Assembly (NCBI GenBank): GCA_022448645.1
Contig: JAKVBZ010000145.1
Span: 1-8,032 of the forward strand
Direction: 5' to 3'
Source of the DNA: Pirellulaceae bacterium
GTDB taxonomy: Bacteria; Planctomycetota; Planctomycetia; Pirellulales; Pirellulaceae
Length of the DNA stretch: 8,032 nt
Part shown: positions 7,401 through 8,032 of the stretch, in pieces
How positions within the stretch are numbered: the stretch's first letter is position 1
Layout: the number at the start of each line of letters is the position of its first letter
Notes under the pieces: model-generated
Told to the model about the DNA's origin: nothing
Seen by the model: the letters and a program-made list of their open reading frames with translations, nothing else
Databases searched by the model: none
Made by a program: the position numbers and the translations under genes

Positions 7401-8032
7401 GGGAAAGTGGCGATTGGCGGGTCCGTGTCAATCAACGAATATGGCAACGATGTGAGCGCTTATGTCGGGGATGGCACTTCAGTCGCCGCCGACGGGAGCG
7501 TGTCCATTCAGGCAGTCGATGCTGCTGATTTCTTGCTGATTGGCGGGGTGATCAATGGCGCGGGGACGGCAGCGGTTGGCGTGGCGAACACGACACTTGT
7601 GACCGACAATGATGTCGCGGCTTATGTCGGTAAGGGCGCGACTGTTCAAGCCAACGGGAACCAAACTGTCGTGGATGTCCATGTAGGTACCAACGCCACG
7701 GACTCTATGCGCGGAGTCGCGGTAACCGCTACCTCGAACGAAAAGATCTATTCGTTCGCCGTTGCCGGGAGCGGAGCGGGTAAGGCTGGTATCGCGGGTT
7801 CCGCCGTGGTGAACGTGTTGGATGAAACAACAACAGCCTATATAGATGAATCGGCTACTGTAAACGCCGCGAACGGAAGTGCTCACGGTGCTCAGGACGT
7901 TGTCGTTCTGGCCCACGATGAAACCGAATTTTTAGATGTTGCGGGGGGCCTGGCAGGCGGGGGCACGGCAGGCGTTGGAGCGGGTGCGGATGTTACTACC
8001 GTTACCAAGACAACGGAAGCGAAAGTTTGGGC
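1380..8032 (+). CDS. Giant LEPR-XLL domain repeat exoprotein / putative adhesin (3' end outside window)
   Basis: One frame runs from ATG 1380 to the window end, 2,217 complete codons with no stop, so the protein is larger than 2,217 residues. Residues 1-39 are a basic leader ending in FEPLEPRMLLA, the LEPR-XLL signature of giant planctomycete surface proteins. The rest is dominated by short alternating hydrophobic/polar strands rich in Gly, Ala, Ser, Thr, Asn and Asp, as in beta-helix or beta-stalk adhesins. Order of parts: strand-rich region (40-237), aromatic insertion (238-331), degenerate beta repeats (332-525), HG/GLTxG modules (526-924), Lys-rich helix (962-978), Cys linker (979-1005), beta repeats (1006-1419), second Cys linker (1420-1477), beta repeats, one isolated module (1578-1657), regular ~53-residue repeats (1658 to the edge). 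Only two Cys are seen (993, 1442). A structural or adhesive role at or outside the cell surface is inferred; no catalytic motif is visible. The repeat pattern recalls filamentous leukotoxin-type adhesins, a comparison made from memory. The C-terminus, which should show the anchoring or secretion type, is missing. Confidence 0.92.
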   Translation, partial: MFSRNLRTLLTRSRRHRRYQQIKRRRRLFEPLEPRMLLATAVSLDASNNLVIEDESALTVVNDNLTIEAVGSNYVISDPDNELSSSIPGHSPTGGNHTLTVPKTLVDDKGEIKVLTSDGEDKVTLIGIFQDSVQVTGTQTVLGKGNITLDGQAAMGGKDLTVTAHDIKVEGTAILSTRDVPSAGADSSGDSGNLNLIGHEIIVGSGAKLLADVKGAGAHTAGNVTLEASDTDLTGVGWFDDFFREVFANVFGKLQGGSANVASITISGAEIKGNDVSIKTTAKYDSSSILGTEIWDGFNFRDVLSVALKLGSEHLFGTNIFALPFGVLVRFADAKLKIDGSSTIDASGNVNIETTASANGTTEVLHKDFSVAFGMAHANADTKIDGSTIIRAKGNVLLRSDSVTNAAVAARTSAYADKAKNTLSLAISKTDLVSHVTINKDAVIHADGSVNVFSTGNNTSTGNAEYSIWDKGDESGTGGFTIAVSHGESDVKASVDGTLISDTDVKSTFISSAENTFDKTNVSNADDTIEIADHGYSTGDRVVYATDTSTFAGKDVIKGLSDGAEYIVFVVDKDKIKLTSAQGIDISNSSVVTGAMHSFSLVDLLEFNPAGKVNPTNNTIDVGTNSFAIGDRVFYISPLDGVQIGGLTTGTQYEIGNVTGNKIQLKDGGPDGNLDTPGDNVTVPLTDAGDGAKHVFRLLAGTKTFAADRISDAVDSDTNIFKIMDHGYSTGDTVQYDVPSTTTNIDVTENYSIDPEKTYTGADAESNLVDYANDRIVISGANSTDPDSSITEPLPNGTRVKYLAGKDLAGIDNESIGGLTDGNTYVVLNADTRFIQLAEIATPSVAINLVQPAVASDEPHLFVATFNKSITNPSIVGLTGGESYVVSTIDSNHFRLTKDAHEAAAAKPIDLNKDGTSLASKHSLSTGLTDGVGIKAELTSEDGTSAVSGTGGEPGQTDFLGKKELQKAELIKAIKKMVGPAQKGTDDAAGAPCSTASSGGSSSSSLQYAGSVAFSYSDHDVKVEVGPTAVIKSKNDVDIFARHDAKYQQAAEASVDGSNEEGTVLSASVSVGIYNNDVNAVINGGKIDAASDLRVDAKLLYPILGSATHKPGETAVFPDGVNTFGDAMKPSNLSTLLDGKLGIVGTKFNNFTNTTGSGGTTAVAGAVAYVGFDTDVRATIDGGAKINQGSNADYGSTVLNNADYVSPEQSVDVNALSQFDFIMTTGIFGFDLSYDSVKGAMKKGELSGIANPVGAEGSKGGVGASVFVMSAEHDTIAMIGDSTIKVGNLGYLDVDAKTTTYQFNFTQAGASASKFALAGTFAYTEKDIATLAEIRAATITGGTVSVDAYDQTTALLLNGGITTSESIGLGVTIGINEIDRETKASITNGANINADGDVLVNALSVGNIKVFSLAGSLTKSGKKVGDTPDSAPSAPDPADGNCQASPTNTDGSAATAPQPSSASGSAGAGNESAASKTGIAGAGDVSVNRSDDKVEAYISNSNVSAQSIALSAVNETDFIAAGGAAAVSLKKQDNGAQFGFAGSFGWNELDGTTKAYVDSSTLHQRGDYDQSFASGNVDNTNKRIDLGAPHGLDTGTAVVYETDDKTIGSLTPGRVYYVIPVPLAPNKIQLAKSLDDAKAGTALPITDPGAGSHKLSQTLSLNADRAGDLFALSAGVGVVPAKKGFAIAGSVSVNQIDNLTETSMTGGTATLAGDTALRAKDTTEMLVIAGSVAYGGKAGIGASVAVNFIENETKSLVTNSSTLNHSGDLDLEANNDSSMIVAAGAIGVSGDKLGVSGTVAVNKITNTTIAGIVSSDSSASVSPEAVTVKATDNSVIKSIAASIGAAKTAGLGAGVAYNEIGNTTEAYVRSSQLNGASLSVAADSTSTIRTIAAGGAGGQKLAVAAGVSVNEIANTIDAKVSDSQVSTTGSVSVTAKDDTTIWALAGNVAGAGKVALGASIGYNNVDTDVKAHIDGATTTVNSTGGHVQVLADSTTEIRAISAGGQGAGKVAIGGSVSINEYGNDVSAYVGDGTSVAADGSVSIQAVDAADFLLIGGVINGAGTAAVGVANTTLVTDNDVAAYVGKGATVQANGNQTVVDVHVGTNATDSMRGVAVTATSNEKIYSFAVAGSGAGKAGIAGSAVVNVLDETTTAYIDESATVNAANGSAHGAQDVVVLAHDETEFLDVAGGLAGGGTAGVGAGADVTTVTKTTEAKVW
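2091..2372 (+). other. Aromatic/hydrophobic insertion in the beta-strand region (residues 238-331)
   Basis: Two stretches break the Gly/Ser/Thr-rich pattern. Residues 238-254 (WFDDFFREVFANVFGKL) look like an amphipathic helix. Residues 289-331 contain WDGFNF, LSVALKL, EHLFG and ALPFGVLVRF. Ordinary strand repeats (TISGAEIKGNDVSIKT) lie between them. The segment could be a small folded domain, a membrane-contacting patch or a packing site between stalks. I do not recognise a family. Confidence 0.5.
2955..3185 (+). repeat. HG/GLTxG module 1 (residues 526-602)
   Basis: The module begins DDTIEI, then DHGYSTGD (533-540), a VVY strand, GLSDGAEY, and DKIKLTS, and ends with a strand closing HSFSLV. 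All five module copies share a T-x-G-D/T turn or its equivalent, a G/S-L-T/S-x-G-x-x-Y box and a K/F-x-x-L strand. It is about 77 residues and probably a small beta domain inserted in the stalk. I do not know a named family. Confidence 0.65.
3219..3476 (+). repeat. HG/GLTxG module 2 (residues 614-699)
   Basis: It starts NPTNNTIDV, has FAIGDRVFY in place of the HGYSTGD turn, then GLTTGTQY, NKIQLKDGG, an Asp/Gly-rich loop and a closing VTVPLTDAGDGAKHVFRLL. This is a fuller version of the module, showing the final LTDxGxGxH strand that also ends module 5. Confidence 0.65.
3528..3977 (+). repeat. HG/GLTxG module 3, composite (residues 717-866)
   Basis: DHGYSTGD recurs at 725-732 with the same eight residues as module 1, but followed by ~40 residues that fit the module poorly. 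A second start (NDRIVISG, 773-780) then leads to GTRVKY, GLTDGNTY, FIQLAEI and a closing HLFVATF. This looks like a partial module fused to a complete one, or one with a large insertion. The DNA of the two HGYSTGD boxes differs at five of 24 bases, all synonymous. Confidence 0.6.
3978..4151 (+). repeat. HG/GLTxG module 4, truncated (residues 867-924)
   Basis: This copy keeps GLTGGESY, HFRLTKDA and a closing PIDLNKDG...KHSL, but has lost the first strands and the TGD turn: NKSITNPSIV leads directly to the GLT box. It is the last module of the first cluster. Confidence 0.55.
4263..4394 (+). other. Lys-rich helix and Ser/Gly linker with Cys993 (residues 962-1005)
   Basis: KKELQKAELIKAIKKMV (962-978) is the clearest predicted helix in the protein, basic and amphipathic. 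It is followed by GPAQKGTDDAAGAPC and a Ser/Gly tract ending in five Ser (to 1005). Cys993 is one of only two cysteines seen. Beta repeats resume directly with YAGSVAF. Confidence 0.6.
4395..5636 (+). repeat. Degenerate beta-strand repeats, central block (residues 1006-1419)
   Basis: Units follow a loose pattern: a Gly/Ala/Ser turn, a hydrophobic strand, an Asp/Asn-rich turn, a strand with A-x-I/V, then G-x-V-x-V-x-A. Examples are GSVAFSYSDHDVKVEV, ASVSVGIYNNDVNAVI, GAVAYVGFDTDVRATI, GTFAYTEKDIATLAEI and GVTIGINEIDRETKASI. Unit spacing is irregular and there are insertions, such as the LYPILGS...FNNFTN segment near residues 1100-1155. It is the same repeat type as the C-terminal block, more eroded. 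Confidence 0.65.
4950..5009 (+). repeat. 30-base in-frame tandem duplication
   Basis: The units 4950-4979 and 4980-5009 both begin with AATGC, then A or G, then GATTACG. The first 21 bases differ at three positions and the rest has diverged. They encode NADYGS... and NADYVS... (residues 1191-1200 and 1201-1210). It is the only recent-looking DNA duplication noticed in the gene. Confidence 0.7.
5637..5810 (+). other. Pro/Ser/Ala-rich linker with Cys1442 (residues 1420-1477)
   Basis: The segment runs from SGKKVGD through repeated Pro, Ser, Ala, Asp and Asn residues to SAASKT, with little hydrophobic content, so it is probably disordered. It holds the second and last Cys seen (1442, codon 5703-5705). 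Beta repeats resume with GIAGAGDVSVN. The position just before a repeat unit parallels the linker at 979-1005. Confidence 0.65.
6111..6350 (+). repeat. HG/GLTxG module 5, isolated (residues 1578-1657)
   Basis: DNTNKRIDLGAPHGLDTG opens the copy; AVVYET, SLTPGRVYYV and NKIQLAKSLDDA follow, and it ends with ALPITDPGAGSHKLSQ. It is the cleanest and most complete copy and lies ~650 residues after the first cluster, inserted between two beta-repeat units (after DSSTLHQRG). Confidence 0.65.
6351..8032 (+). repeat. Regular ~53-residue beta repeats, C-terminal block (continues past window)
   Basis: Each unit reads roughly AG-x-GKxAxGxSVxxN-x-I-x-NxTxAxV, then a variable S-x-V-x-x-x-G strand and V-x-V-x-AxDxT. 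Anchors at the strand before the Asn (SVSVN, SVAVN, TVAVN, VAYN, VSVN, IGYN, VSIN, VGVAN, AVVN, ADVTT) fall at residues 1693, 1746, 1801, 1857, 1909, 1962, 2018, 2069, 2144 and 2205. The first eight are 51-56 residues apart; the last two intervals are 75 and 61 because of insertions. The regular period and Gly/Ala turns suit a stacked beta solenoid or a chain of small beta sandwiches. Confidence 0.8.

Noticed and set aside
6578..7916. Several - strand frames of 60-145 residues opposite the giant gene, some hydrophobic
   Set aside because: They are antisense shadows of Gly/Ala/Asn/Asp-rich repeat codons. Their repetitive, Leu/Val/Ala/Ser/Thr-rich composition mirrors the coding strand.
6351..8032. 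CRISPR array or DNA-level tandem satellite
   Set aside because: The ~160-base periodicity is visible only in the protein. The DNA units are highly diverged and lie within one reading frame.

Overview
The window holds the 3' end of one gene, a long non-coding stretch, and the first part of one very large gene, all on the + strand. The best taxonomic clue is the N-terminus of the large protein. It has an Arg-rich stretch followed by FEPLEPRMLLA, the LEPR-XLL motif that marks giant surface or secreted proteins, mainly of marine planctomycetes (Rhodopirellula, Blastopirellula and relatives) and more rarely of other marine bacteria. Roughly balanced base composition and very large exoprotein genes also fit a Pirellulaceae-like planctomycete. 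This assignment is inference from the motif, not from a marker gene.

Positions 1-515 encode the last ~170 residues of a penicillin-acylase-family N-terminal nucleophile hydrolase. The catalytic serine and most of the protein lie upstream of the window. Positions 516-1379 carry no convincing gene. The first half of this gap is rich in inverted repeats: stems at 521-539, 576-617, 663-709, 741-779, 795-822 and 869-897, plus a degenerate direct repeat with a 160-base offset. The second half is G/T-rich on the + strand. It contains a sigma-70-like promoter candidate (1221-1248), a compact leader hairpin (1273-1289) and a Shine-Dalgarno-like AAGAGGA (1363-1369).

From 1380 to the window end, one uninterrupted reading frame gives 2,217 codons without a stop and continues past 8032. 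Its layout is: a basic LEPR-XLL leader (residues 1-39); a beta-strand-rich region with an aromatic, hydrophobic insertion (238-331); degenerate beta repeats; a cluster of HGYSTGD/GLTxGxxY modules (526-924); a Lys-rich helix and a Ser/Gly linker with one Cys; more beta repeats; a Pro/Ser/Ala linker with the only other Cys; one isolated HG/GLTxG-type module (1578-1657); and then a regular run of ~51-56-residue Gly/Ala/Asn/Asp-rich repeats that leaves the window. It looks like a long filamentous adhesin or stalk protein with inserted modules. The acylase and the giant gene are separated by ~860 bases and an apparent promoter, so they are probably not one operon.
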